Assembly: GCA_012522705.1 (NCBI GenBank)
Contig: JAAYJY010000006.1
Coordinates: forward strand, 1-7,460
Direction: 5' to 3'
Source of the DNA: Syntrophomonadaceae bacterium
Lineage (GTDB): Bacteria > Bacillota > Syntrophomonadia > Syntrophomonadales > Syntrophomonadaceae
DNA length: 7,460 nt
Positions within the stretch are counted from its first letter, which is position 1. Every line of letters starts with the position of its first letter. Below are positions 1 to 5,935 of the stretch, in pieces. The notes under the pieces are model-generated. The model saw nothing but the letters and a program-made list of their open reading frames with translations, searched no databases and had not been told where the DNA came from. The position numbers and the translations under genes were made by a program.

Positions 1-339
1 CTATACCTGTTCTTGAATGCCCCGGATCGCAAGCAGATCTGGTAAACAATAAACGACCTATTCCCACACCTCGTGGACCACCCGCTCCACCTCCTGGCGC
101 AGATTAACGTTCATTCCTTTTATTATGGTAGGAAACTGCCCGGTGGTTGATGTCCATCAGCCCAGCAGGCCATGCTGGATACAAACAGTTGATGGGCCAC
201 TCCTGCCAATGGACAGATCCTGCCGCAATGTTACCACATATTCGTGTCCGAGCCGAATGGATTGGCGGGCCGGAAGCTTGCAAACAGGTTCCTAATCGAA
301 TAGATTTAACATAAATATGGGAAAGGAATTTTCCGGACC
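1..339. other. Upstream region without a confident gene
   Basis: No convincing gene is seen. On the + strand positions 1-45 form an open frame ending in TAA (last residues APDRKQIW), which could be the tail of a gene entering from the left, but 14 codons cannot settle this. On the - strand an ATG at 114 opens an 18-codon frame ending in TAG at 58-60; past that stop the same frame continues to another TAG at 1-3. A + strand frame of 54 codons (150-314) has a weak ribosome site and many codons rare in the neighbouring genes. Inverted repeats lie at 145-162 (GGTTGATG / CATCAGCC, nearly perfect, 2-nt centre) and 162-178 (CCAGCA / TGCTGG). Neither is followed by a T-run, so they are not typical terminators. 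Confidence 0.5.
278..306 (+). promoter_or_regulatory. Weak candidate promoter for the GNAT-rsgA pair
   Basis: TTGCAA at 278-283 and TAGATT at 301-306 are separated by exactly 17 nt and lie just upstream of the acetyltransferase gene. Each box matches the sigma-A consensus at only four of six positions, so this is a weak guess supported mainly by spacing and place. Confidence 0.25.
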
Positions 340-939
340 ATGAGTAACTACGGCGTGCGCGCCATGAATCCGTCAGATTTAGGAATTTACTATCAATATA
401 TTAAACGGGACTTCCCGGTGGGGGAATACGCTCCCTATGATATTCTCCTTCAGCAGCTCCGCGACGGCCGCCAACGGGGAGTTATCCTTTATGAAGGCGA
501 CCAGGACCTGGCTTACGCCATTTGTTCCGGCAACAATGAGTTTGTATTGATCGGCCTGCTGGCAGTGCTGCCGCAGAAGCGGGGCCAGGGCTTGGGTTCC
601 AAGCTTTTAGCAGCTTTGCAGCGTTACTATGCGGACTGGGCTGGTCTCATCGTCGAGGTGGAACGCCCGGAGTTGGCCAGGAGCGAAAAGGAGCAGCGAA
701 CACGTGAGGATCGCCTCCAGTTCTACCGCCAGGCTGGATTTTATTTGATTCCGGACATAGAGTACATTATTTGGGGGGTCCCTATGCACTTGATGGCCTG
801 CCCGTTACAAATGGATATCGACAATATCTTCGCCCGCATCGAGACCACCATGTACGATATCTACCTCAAGCAGTCTGGTTCCCAATACATTCATAATCTG
901 ATGATAAAAAGGATCGGCGGCAACCAAGAAGGTAACTGA
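340..939 (+). CDS. GNAT-family N-acetyltransferase
   Basis: A 199-residue protein of the GNAT fold, a family that transfers an acyl group from acetyl-CoA (or another acyl-CoA) to an amine. The acetyl-CoA binding motif A is clear: a strand (LIGLLAVLP) followed by the loop Q79-K-R-G-Q-G-L-G86 and a helix. The later FYRQAGF at residues 128-134 is the usual C-terminal GNAT motif. The substrate cannot be told. About 60 residues follow the core, longer than the smallest family members. The ATG at 340 has GGGAAAGGA upstream with a long gap of 12 nt; an upstream ATG at 317 hits a stop at once, and the next inner Met is residue 9. The gene lies 49 nt before rsgA with no terminator between, so the two are probably co-transcribed. 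It could modify a protein or a small molecule; nothing here decides which. Confidence 0.9.
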   Translation: MSNYGVRAMNPSDLGIYYQYIKRDFPVGEYAPYDILLQQLRDGRQRGVILYEGDQDLAYAICSGNNEFVLIGLLAVLPQKRGQGLGSKLLAALQRYYADWAGLIVEVERPELARSEKEQRTREDRLQFYRQAGFYLIPDIEYIIWGVPMHLMACPLQMDIDNIFARIETTMYDIYLKQSGSQYIHNLMIKRIGGNQEGN

Positions 940-988
940 TAGGTGCAGCCAGGATAAGCAGTATAGCAGTATAAACGGAGGGAACATC

Positions 989-2068
989 ATGGATTTAGTC
1001 AATATGGCGGATTACGGATGGGTGGCGGCCTGGATGTCCGGTGGCGTGCCCGACGATCTATATCTGGGCCGGATCATCACCCAATCCAAAGATCTTTACC
1101 GGGTGGTAAGCGAGCAGGGGGAAATGACCGCTGAGGTGGCGGGAAAATTCCGTTTCGAAGCCCGGCTCGGGTCTGACTTCCCGGCGGTGGGCGATTTCGT
1201 ATGGATGGACCGTGGTCACGATCTGGAAGGACATGCCATCATCCATGGAGTGGTGCCCCGGCGCAGCGCCTTCATCCGCCGGGCGGCCGGCAGAACCCAG
1301 GATGAACAGATTGTGGCCGCTAATATAGATACGGTATTCATCTGCATGGCGGTAAACAACGATTTCAACCTCCGCCGGGTGGAGCGCTACCTGGCTATCG
1401 CCTGGGACAGCGGCGCCCTGCCGGTGGTAGTGCTGACGAAGGCTGATCTGGCGGAGGATATGGAAAGCAAGGTCAGCCAAGTCCAGGCGGCAGCCATAGG
1501 AGCGGACATACTGGTGACCAGCAGCATGAGCGAGGATGGATATACCTCCATCCGGCATTATATCCAACCAGGAAAAACCGTGGCTTTCATCGGCTCATCG
1601 GGGGTGGGTAAATCCACTCTGATCAACCGTTTGCTGGGCAGCGAAGCCCTGGCTACCCGGGAGACGCGCAATGATGACAAGGGCCGGCACACCACCACCC
1701 GGAGGGAATTGATCCGGTTGCCCGGGGGCGGGATGGTGGTCGCTACCCCCGGTATGCGGGAGATAGGTTTGGATAGTGCCGATTTGACCAGGACCTTTGC
1801 CGAAATCGATGAATTGGCGTCCCAATGCCGCTTTTCCGACTGTACTCACCAGCAGGAGCCCGGCTGCGCCGTCCAGGAGGCCATCTCAGCCGGAGCCGTG
1901 AGCCCGGAGCGGCTGGAAAGTTATCAAAAACTAAAGAAGGAAGCCCGTTATGAAGGGTTGAACTCCCGCGAGATTGAGAATACCAAAATCAAGGAGATGT
2001 TCGCCGGGGTGGGCGGCTACAAGAACGCTCGCCGCTGGGCCAAAGAAAAGAATAAGAAAGAACATTGA
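989..2068 (+). CDS. rsgA: Ribosome small subunit-dependent GTPase A (RsgA/YloQ family)
   Basis: A 359-residue circularly permuted GTPase. The family checks and releases late 30S ribosomal subunits in the cytoplasm. An N-terminal OB-fold-like part (about residues 20-105) precedes the GTPase motifs in permuted order: G4 TKAD (150-153), G1 P-loop GSSGVGKST (202-210), G2 GRHTTT (232-237) and G3 at 252-255. A C-terminal zinc-binding set follows, C280-x4-C285-x-H287-x5-C293, with a basic tail. Length and order fit RsgA. The odd point is G3, which reads ATPG: Ala252 (codon GCT) stands where the family normally has Asp. The ATG at 989 has GGAGGG 6 nt upstream; Met6 is a less likely start. It follows the acetyltransferase gene closely, and a lipoprotein gene starts 66 nt downstream. 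The family call is secure; normal GTPase activity is less so because of G3. Confidence 0.96.
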   Translation: MDLVNMADYGWVAAWMSGGVPDDLYLGRIITQSKDLYRVVSEQGEMTAEVAGKFRFEARLGSDFPAVGDFVWMDRGHDLEGHAIIHGVVPRRSAFIRRAAGRTQDEQIVAANIDTVFICMAVNNDFNLRRVERYLAIAWDSGALPVVVLTKADLAEDMESKVSQVQAAAIGADILVTSSMSEDGYTSIRHYIQPGKTVAFIGSSGVGKSTLINRLLGSEALATRETRNDDKGRHTTTRRELIRLPGGGMVVATPGMREIGLDSADLTRTFAEIDELASQCRFSDCTHQQEPGCAVQEAISAGAVSPERLESYQKLKKEARYEGLNSREIENTKIKEMFAGVGGYKNARRWAKEKNKKEH

Positions 2069-2134
2069 CTTAGTGTAATAAATGTTTCGCTTATTCGTCA
2101 TATTAGGCAGAGAACGATTGAGGAGGCGGTAGTC

Positions 2135-3043
2135 ATGAAAAAGGTTTTTGCCCTGCTATTGTTTCTGCTTTTCAGTCTGTCATAGCTGGGATGTTCGCCG
2201 GCTCAAAACAGCCCTCCCGCCCAGAATAACCCGGCTCCGACCACAGAACAGGAGCGGGATCAGGTGAACTCGACGGTGACCGCCTTCGGGCAGAAGCTGC
2301 AGATGGTGTCATTGACGGCCCCTCCCGCACAGGTACGCCAGCAGATGCAGGAGAATTACGGCGACCTGGTGACCCCCGAACTGCTGGCCCGATGGCAAAA
2401 CCAACCCGACCAGGCGCCGGGACGGGCAGTATCCAGTCCCTGGCCGGAACGGATCGAACTAATGAGCAACATTGAGAAAACAGATGGAAAATTTGCGGTC
2501 AAGGGTGAGATCATCGAGATAACCAGCGTTGAAGAGGCTAGTGGGGGAGCAGCAGCCCGGCAGTCCATTGATCTGACCCTGACCAAGTCGGGCGACCGCT
2601 GGCGGATCGATTCGGTCATACTGGGCACCCGGCACAAAGATGGCACTATATTATATCAGAACGCGGAGTATGGTTTCGATTTTATCCTGCCGGCCAGCTG
2701 GCAGGGATACAAAATCGTCGATGAAGATTGGGAGGGGAGGGCCATGAACGGACCGTCCCAAGGGCAGATAATCAGCCGGGGGCCCCTACTATCCATTCGC
2801 CATCCCCAGTGGACCCAGGCCCAACCCCGCCAGGACATACCCATCCTGGTATTTACCCTGGATCAGTGGAATTCATTACAGAAGGAGGAGTTCAGCATCG
2901 GGGCGGCTCCTATGGAGCCCAAGGAACTGGGCCGCAACTCCAAATATGTATTTGCCCTGCCGGCCCGCTACAATTATACTTTCCCCACCGGTTTCGAAGA
3001 GGTGGAAGACATCCTGGCCGGCAACCCCCTGCAACCGAAATAG
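2135..3043 (+). pseudogene. Lipoprotein gene of unknown function, interrupted by an in-frame TAG in the signal peptide
   Basis: The frame opens at ATG 2135 with a strong ribosome site (GAGGAGG, 8 nt upstream) and encodes a typical lipoprotein signal: MKK, a run of Leu and Phe, then S-L-S, a TAG codon (2183-2185), L-G-Cys20. The stop falls on the -3 lipobox position, where Leu is usual; one base change from TTG would give LLGC. After it the frame stays open for 285 codons to TAG at 3041. A Pro, Gln and Asn-rich linker is followed by an N-terminal domain (about codons 45-165 with the SSPWPERIEL segment) and a C-terminal domain with YGFDFILPASW. I do not recognise the family. A GTG at 2264 with GGAG 9 nt upstream could restart translation of a 259-residue protein without a signal, left in the cytoplasm. 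It may be a recent nonsense mutation, a sequence error or a suppressed codon. The intact downstream frame argues against long decay. Confidence 0.7.
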
Positions 3044-3047
3044 TCTC

Positions 3048-3111
3048 GGACTGTCCTTAGATTAGTGGCCAGCAGTGCTCCCAAGCCAGTAACTTGCGGG
3101 CCTGTCCCCTT
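3048..3111. repeat. Diverged intergenic repeat, copy 1
   Basis: This begins with GGACTGTCC and ends with CCTGTCCCCT. Its right half matches the segment at 3269-3341 base by base with mostly transition differences: the shared skeleton is GG..A.CAGT.CTCC, AAGC.A.T.ACTTG and CTGTCCCCT. It starts 4 nt after the lipoprotein stop codon. Confidence 0.55.
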
Positions 3112-3128
3112 GGCTCTGAAATAACTCC

Positions 3129-3143
3129 GGACTTTAGAAGTCC
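3129..3143. repeat. Small perfect inverted repeat
   Basis: GGACTT and AAGTCC are separated by a TAG triplet, a 6-bp stem with a 3-nt loop. No T-run follows, so it is not a normal terminator. Confidence 0.4.
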
Positions 3144-3179
3144 ATTGGAAATGTAAAGAATTGCTCTAGGGTGTGCATA

Positions 3180-3222
3180 ATATACTGGCGGACGTTAAGC
3201 GACAGCGTTGAAGCCAGTGTAT
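3180..3222. repeat. Long-stem hairpin between the two repeat copies
   Basis: ATATACTGGC (3180-3189) pairs with GCCAGTGTAT (3213-3222) over ten positions with one G-T pair, enclosing a 23-nt loop. The stem is too AT-rich at its base and lacks a T-tail, so a terminator role is unlikely. Its function is unknown. Confidence 0.5.
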
Positions 3223-3233
3223 ATCATGTATAC
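3219..3233. promoter_or_regulatory. Possible operator-like dyad
   Basis: GTATA - TCATG - TATAC is a perfect 5-bp dyad around a 5-nt centre, loosely extended outward (GTG ... CAC). Such AT-rich dyads resemble GntR-type operators, but no regulator gene or promoter lies next to it, and it overlaps the arm of the hairpin at 3180-3222. This is a shape-based guess. Confidence 0.2.
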
Positions 3234-3268
3234 TTCACATCGGCAAAATGAACTTTTTCAATGGTCAA

Positions 3269-3341
3269 GGACTGTCTTCAAGTTAAAGTCAAGTTAAAGG
3301 TTAACAGTACTCCAAGCTAATTACTTGAAAGACTGTCCCCT
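3269..3341. repeat. Diverged intergenic repeat, copy 2, with an 11-bp tandem duplication
   Basis: The segment runs from GGACTGTC to GACTGTCCCCT and aligns with 3048-3111. Inside it TCAAGTTAAAG occurs twice in tandem (3278-3288 and 3289-3299). Removing one unit brings its length to 62 nt, close to the 64 nt of copy 1. TCTTCAAGT near the left end and ACTTGAAAGA near the right end form an imperfect inverted repeat. Confidence 0.55.
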
Positions 3342-3350
3342 CAACCCCAG

Positions 3351-3411
3351 CGAGACCCTTCACTGCGTTCAGAGTGACCTTATCAGTGTCATCCTGAGCG
3401 AAAGCGGAAGC
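3351..3411. repeat. REP-like palindromic intergenic element
   Basis: The left arm CTTCACTGCGTTCAGAGTGAC (3358-3378) is an imperfect inverted copy of the right arm GTCATCCTGAGCGAAAGCGG (starting at 3388). From memory, arms of this type (CTTCGCTGCGCTCAG ... CATCCTGAGCGAAGCGAAG) are scattered between genes in many unrelated bacterial genomes. This copy carries several mismatches and a one-base insertion in the right arm, so it is probably old. Confidence 0.6.
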
Positions 3412-3434
3412 CTGATCAACGACGACCAGAAACA

Positions 3435-3460
3435 CGGCTGGCAATAAGCCGGGCTATTTT
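3435..3460 (+). terminator. Possible intrinsic terminator
   Basis: CGGCT (3435-3439) pairs with AGCCG (3447-3451) around a 7-nt loop and is followed by GGCTATTTTCTTT. The stem is short and the T-run starts a few bases away, so this is moderate at best. It would separate the lipoprotein region from the HD-domain gene. Confidence 0.4.
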
Positions 3461-3474
3461 CTTTATCCCCACGT

Positions 3475-3504
3475 TTTAGTAATATTAGTGTATCTATTCT
3501 AATA
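3475..3504 (+). promoter_or_regulatory. Candidate promoter with an overlapping dyad before the HD-domain gene
   Basis: TCTAAT at 3498-3503 is a good -10 box (five of six positions) with a poor TTTAGT 17 nt upstream. A perfect dyad, TATTAG (3483-3488) and CTAATA (3499-3504), covers the spacer and the -10 box, which would suit a repressor or simply be chance in AT-rich DNA. Confidence 0.3.
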
Positions 3505-3550
3505 CATCTTTACACGCCGGACTTCTATTTACAGCAGGGGAGTGGAGCAT

Positions 3551-4744
3551 ATGATCAGCAAGGAACTGCTCGAAATTCTGTTTCGGCCCGCCAGCATGCA
3601 GCGCTGGAATGACCATATCCGGCCTCATGTCGGCTTTACGGAGCTGGACAAACAGGCTCACAAATTCATCTTTGCTTACATAATAGCCAAGACCGAGGAA
3701 ACCGACCGGGGCGTCTCCATTTACTGGCAACGACTTATCGAAGGCGGCATATTTGAGTTCCTGCAGCGCGCCGTTTTGACCGATCTTAAACCATCTGTAT
3801 TTAATAGACTGATGGCCAACAAGAGCCAAGAGTTGAACGACTGGGTAATTAAGCAAGTGGAAGGCTGTGTGGCTGGGGTCGAAGGCGGTTTTCTGCCCAA
3901 ACTCAAGAATTACTTGAGTAATCCCCAATATGCCCATGCCGAGAAACGGATCCTCAAGGCGTCCCATTACCTGGCGACCCGCTGGGAGTTTGAGATAATC
4001 AGGCATCTGAATCAGGATATCTTCGACCTGGGGCAGACCGACCAGCATATCACCAATGAGATCGAAGAATACTACGACCTGGCCGGAGTGCAGAAGCTAT
4101 ACTTGGCCCGCAAGACCGGGAAATTCATGGATAAAGTTGGACAGCTGCGTTTCCAGCAGCGCTGGGCCCAGACCCACCGGGTGCCTCAGACCTCGGTGCT
4201 GGGCCATATGCTGGTGGTGGCCATAATGAACTATTTCTTTTCAGTGGAGATTGGCAGCGGAGAGAAACGTATCTACAACAATTTTATGGCCGGCCTGTGG
4301 CACGACTTGCCAGAGATACTCACCCGCGACATTGTGTCACCGGTGAAACGATCTGTGGAAGGCCTGGAGGAGCTGATCAAGGAGATAGAACGAAGCTTAT
4401 TTATGGACGAGATTCTACCGCTCTTGCCCCGCAATTGGCATCAGGAGATACTGTATTTCATCGCGGACGATTTCAGCAGCCGGATAATGGTGGATGGTAA
4501 TATCCGCAAGGTCACCTCCGAGATTATCAGTAAAAAACACGACACTGACACCGACAATCCGCTGGATGGCGAATTGGTCCGAGCTGCCGACCAACTGGCT
4601 GCCTACATCGAAGCGGCCATGTCCATCGCCTATGGGCTGCAGGCGCCAGATTTGGTCCAAGGCAAGCAGACTATCTATGACAAATGGGCATCCACCAAGA
4701 TATGCCAGGTGGATTTTAGAACCTACTTTGATTATTTTGCCTGA
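3551..4744 (+). CDS. HD-domain metal-dependent phosphohydrolase, YfbR-like
   Basis: A 397-residue cytoplasmic protein. The C-terminal half is an HD domain: H219 in VLGHML, the H251-D252 pair in LWHDLPEILT, and D347 in RAADQLAAYIEA supply the four metal ligands. The HDLPE motif and the RAADQLAAYIEA helix resemble the YfbR 5'-deoxynucleotidase group, whose members remove phosphate from (deoxy)nucleoside monophosphates; the substrate here is unknown. About 180 mainly helical residues precede it, beginning with RWNDHIRP and a region around ELDKQAHK, and I cannot assign them a function. The upstream GTG at 3542 is less likely than ATG 3551, because AGGGGAG (3536-3542) lies 8 nt before the ATG and overlaps the GTG. 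The gene is preceded by 500 nt of non-coding DNA and followed by a 98-nt gap before rluD. That gap contains the dyad TAATC-TCCGGAGAC-GATTA (4756-4774). Confidence 0.85.
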   Translation: MISKELLEILFRPASMQRWNDHIRPHVGFTELDKQAHKFIFAYIIAKTEETDRGVSIYWQRLIEGGIFEFLQRAVLTDLKPSVFNRLMANKSQELNDWVIKQVEGCVAGVEGGFLPKLKNYLSNPQYAHAEKRILKASHYLATRWEFEIIRHLNQDIFDLGQTDQHITNEIEEYYDLAGVQKLYLARKTGKFMDKVGQLRFQQRWAQTHRVPQTSVLGHMLVVAIMNYFFSVEIGSGEKRIYNNFMAGLWHDLPEILTRDIVSPVKRSVEGLEELIKEIERSLFMDEILPLLPRNWHQEILYFIADDFSSRIMVDGNIRKVTSEIISKKHDTDTDNPLDGELVRAADQLAAYIEAAMSIAYGLQAPDLVQGKQTIYDKWASTKICQVDFRTYFDYFA

Positions 4745-4842
4745 TGGAGCAATAATAATCTCCGGAGACGATTAAAGCGGGTGTCCTGGGTGAATAAAAG
4801 GCAGGATCTATACCGAATTCTGCGGAAAGGGAGGAGCGGATA

Positions 4843-5763
4843 TTGACGACCACCCGGAAGAGACTGGTGGTTCTGGAGGATATGGAAGGGGAACGGCTGG
4901 ATCTTTTTATAGCCGACGGTCTGGCGGACCTATCCCGCTCGCTGGTCCAAAACCTGATAAAATCAGGCCAGGTTTTGGTAGACGGGCAGCGGGTCAAGGC
5001 CAGTTATCGACTTGGTGAAGGCCAGCAGGTGGAAGTGGAATTGCCCGTCCCCCAGCCAGTCTCTATCACCGCTGAGAACCTGCCCCTGGATATCATCTAC
5101 CAGGATGAGGATCTGGCGGTCATCGACAAATCCAAGGGGATGGTGGTTCATCCCGCCCATGGCAATTGGGAACATACCCTGGTAAATGCGCTTCTTTTCC
5201 ATATTAAAGATCTGAGCGGGATCAACGGCGAATTGCGGCCGGGTATCGTCCATCGCCTCGATAAAGATACCTCGGGGGTGATGGTGGTAGCCAAGAACGA
5301 TCATGCCCACCGAAATCTGGCCGAACAGATAAAAGACCATAGCATAACCCGTGAATATACCACTCTGGTCCATGGAAACATAAAGGAGAACCTGGGAACT
5401 ATCGACGCTCCTATTGGCCGCAGCAAACTTGACCGCAAGAAGATGGCGGTAGTCAAGGAGGGACGACCGGCAGTCAGCAATTATGAAGTTCTCCGCCGGT
5501 TCCAAAATTATACCCTCCTAAAGGTCACCCTTTTGACCGGACGTACCCATCAGATCCGGGTGCATTTTTCCCATATAAAGCATGCCGTCGTAGGTGATCC
5601 ATTATATGGTTCGGCCAAGAAACATTTCGACCTGGATTCCCAGGCCTTGCATGCTAACCGTTTGGGCTTTATCCATCCCCGCAGCGGAGGGGCCCTGGAA
5701 TTTACCAGTCCCTTGCCGCCCTACTTCAACGATATTTTGGCCCGCCTGGAGCAGATTGGTTAA
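4843..5763 (+). CDS. rluD: 23S rRNA pseudouridine synthase, RluD/RluA family (YlyB-like)
   Basis: A 306-residue enzyme that converts uridines to pseudouridines in RNA, for RluD the helix 69 loop of 23S rRNA. An S4 RNA-binding domain (about residues 12-75, with GERLDLFIADGL and LIKSGQVLVDG) precedes the catalytic domain. HRLDKDTSG at 137-145 holds the catalytic Asp140, and the later GRTHQIRVH and GDPLYG are standard RluA-family motifs. The length is normal. The start is TTG 4843, with AGGGAGGAG 6 nt upstream; the first inner ATG would cut into the S4 domain. The position before pyrR matches ylyB of B. subtilis, but the lspA gene usually found before it is absent, with the HD-domain gene in its place. 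The exact target uridines cannot be proven from sequence, since RluA, RluC and RluD paralogs are close. Confidence 0.95.
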   Translation: MTTTRKRLVVLEDMEGERLDLFIADGLADLSRSLVQNLIKSGQVLVDGQRVKASYRLGEGQQVEVELPVPQPVSITAENLPLDIIYQDEDLAVIDKSKGMVVHPAHGNWEHTLVNALLFHIKDLSGINGELRPGIVHRLDKDTSGVMVVAKNDHAHRNLAEQIKDHSITREYTTLVHGNIKENLGTIDAPIGRSKLDRKKMAVVKEGRPAVSNYEVLRRFQNYTLLKVTLLTGRTHQIRVHFSHIKHAVVGDPLYGSAKKHFDLDSQALHANRLGFIHPRSGGALEFTSPLPPYFNDILARLEQIG

Positions 5764-5765
5764 GG

Positions 5766-5794
5766 TTGACAGGGGATATGGGCTTGATTAAAAT
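5766..5794 (+). promoter_or_regulatory. Near-consensus sigma-A promoter of the pyr operon
   Basis: A perfect -35 box TTGACA (5766-5771) is followed after exactly 17 nt by TAAAAT (5789-5794), five of six positions of the -10 consensus. It begins 2 nt after the rluD stop codon. Transcription would start near 5801, so the RNA enters the PyrR-binding hairpin within its first few bases. This gives pyrR and pyrB a promoter of their own, apart from any readthrough from rluD. Confidence 0.8.
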
Positions 5795-5804
5795 TTGATA
5801 GGAA

Positions 5805-5835
5805 CCTTTAAGTTGGCTCCGTGAGGCTAGCAAGG
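5805..5835 (+). promoter_or_regulatory. PyrR-binding RNA hairpin (pyr attenuator 1, before pyrR)
   Basis: The lower stem CCTT / AAGG (5805-5808 with 5832-5835) and an upper stem closed by GGCU / GGCU-type pairing (5815-5818 with 5825-5828) enclose the loop CCGUGA (5819-5824). This fits the known PyrR site ARUCCNGNGAGGYU in its loop and right arm (CNGNGAGGYU); positions 3 and 4 are CU instead of UC, with pairing retained. CUAGC and GGAUU of the right side (5827-5838) can instead pair with AAUC ... GCUAG (5851-5867), forming an antiterminator. PyrR bound with UMP would hold this hairpin and so favour the terminator that follows. Confidence 0.85.
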
Positions 5836-5852
5836 ATTTGGCGGCTTATCAA

Positions 5853-5889
5853 TCTGCTTTCAGCTAGGCGCGGGCAGGTTTTTTATTTT
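5853..5889 (+). terminator. Attenuator terminator before pyrR
   Basis: TCTGCTT (5853-5859) pairs with GGGCAGG (5872-5878), seven pairs including three G-U, directly followed by TTTTTTATTTT. Its left arm overlaps the proposed antiterminator (5851-5867), so the two folds exclude each other. The stem is weaker than that of the second attenuator. Confidence 0.65.
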
Positions 5890-5935
5890 ATTGCGCAGGG
5901 AGAAACGCCAGGCAGAGAAAGGAGGTACCAGGCAG

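Larger units (their letters stand above)
3044..3550. other. Non-coding, repeat-rich intergenic stretch
   Basis: About 500 nt without a credible gene. It is a patchwork: two diverged repeat copies (3048-3111 and 3269-3341), small hairpins between them, a REP-like palindrome (3351-3411), a possible terminator (3435-3460) and a candidate promoter with dyad (3475-3504) ahead of the HD-domain gene. The base composition is more AT-rich towards the end. Confidence 0.7.

Noticed and set aside
150..314. 54-codon + strand frame upstream of the acetyltransferase
   Set aside because: The ribosome site is poor, rare codons are frequent, and the start region overlaps strong inverted repeats; it was kept only as a remark on the region.
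1058..1567. 169-codon open frame on the minus strand inside rsgA
   Set aside because: It lies wholly antisense to a gene with clear GTPase motifs and its translation shows no domain; it is a by-product of codon use in rsgA.
2065..2096. Promoter before the lipoprotein gene (TTGACT then TTATTC)
   Set aside because: The -35 box is good, but the only -10-like hexamer is 20 nt away and poor.
2183..2185. TAG decoded as pyrrolysine
   Set aside because: Pyrrolysine serves methylamine methyltransferases, and a bulky charged residue inside a signal peptide makes no sense; no pyl gene is in the window and the same gene ends in TAG.
2728..3060. 110-codon + strand frame overlapping the lipoprotein gene
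   Set aside because: The translation is low in complexity (many Pro, Gly and His) and out of frame with the conserved-looking lipoprotein; the long frame at 2135-3043 explains the sequence better.
3187..3215. Integron attC-like site (GGCGGACGTTAAGC)
   Set aside because: GTTAAGC fits the GTTRRRY core, but no matching RYYYAAC core or paired inner boxes were found at a proper distance, and there is no integrase or cassette.
3494..4048. 184-codon minus-strand frame over the start of the HD-domain gene
   Set aside because: It is antisense to a well supported gene and has no recognisable motif.
4963..5505. 180-codon minus-strand frame inside rluD
   Set aside because: It is antisense to the conserved pseudouridine synthase core; no domain is visible.
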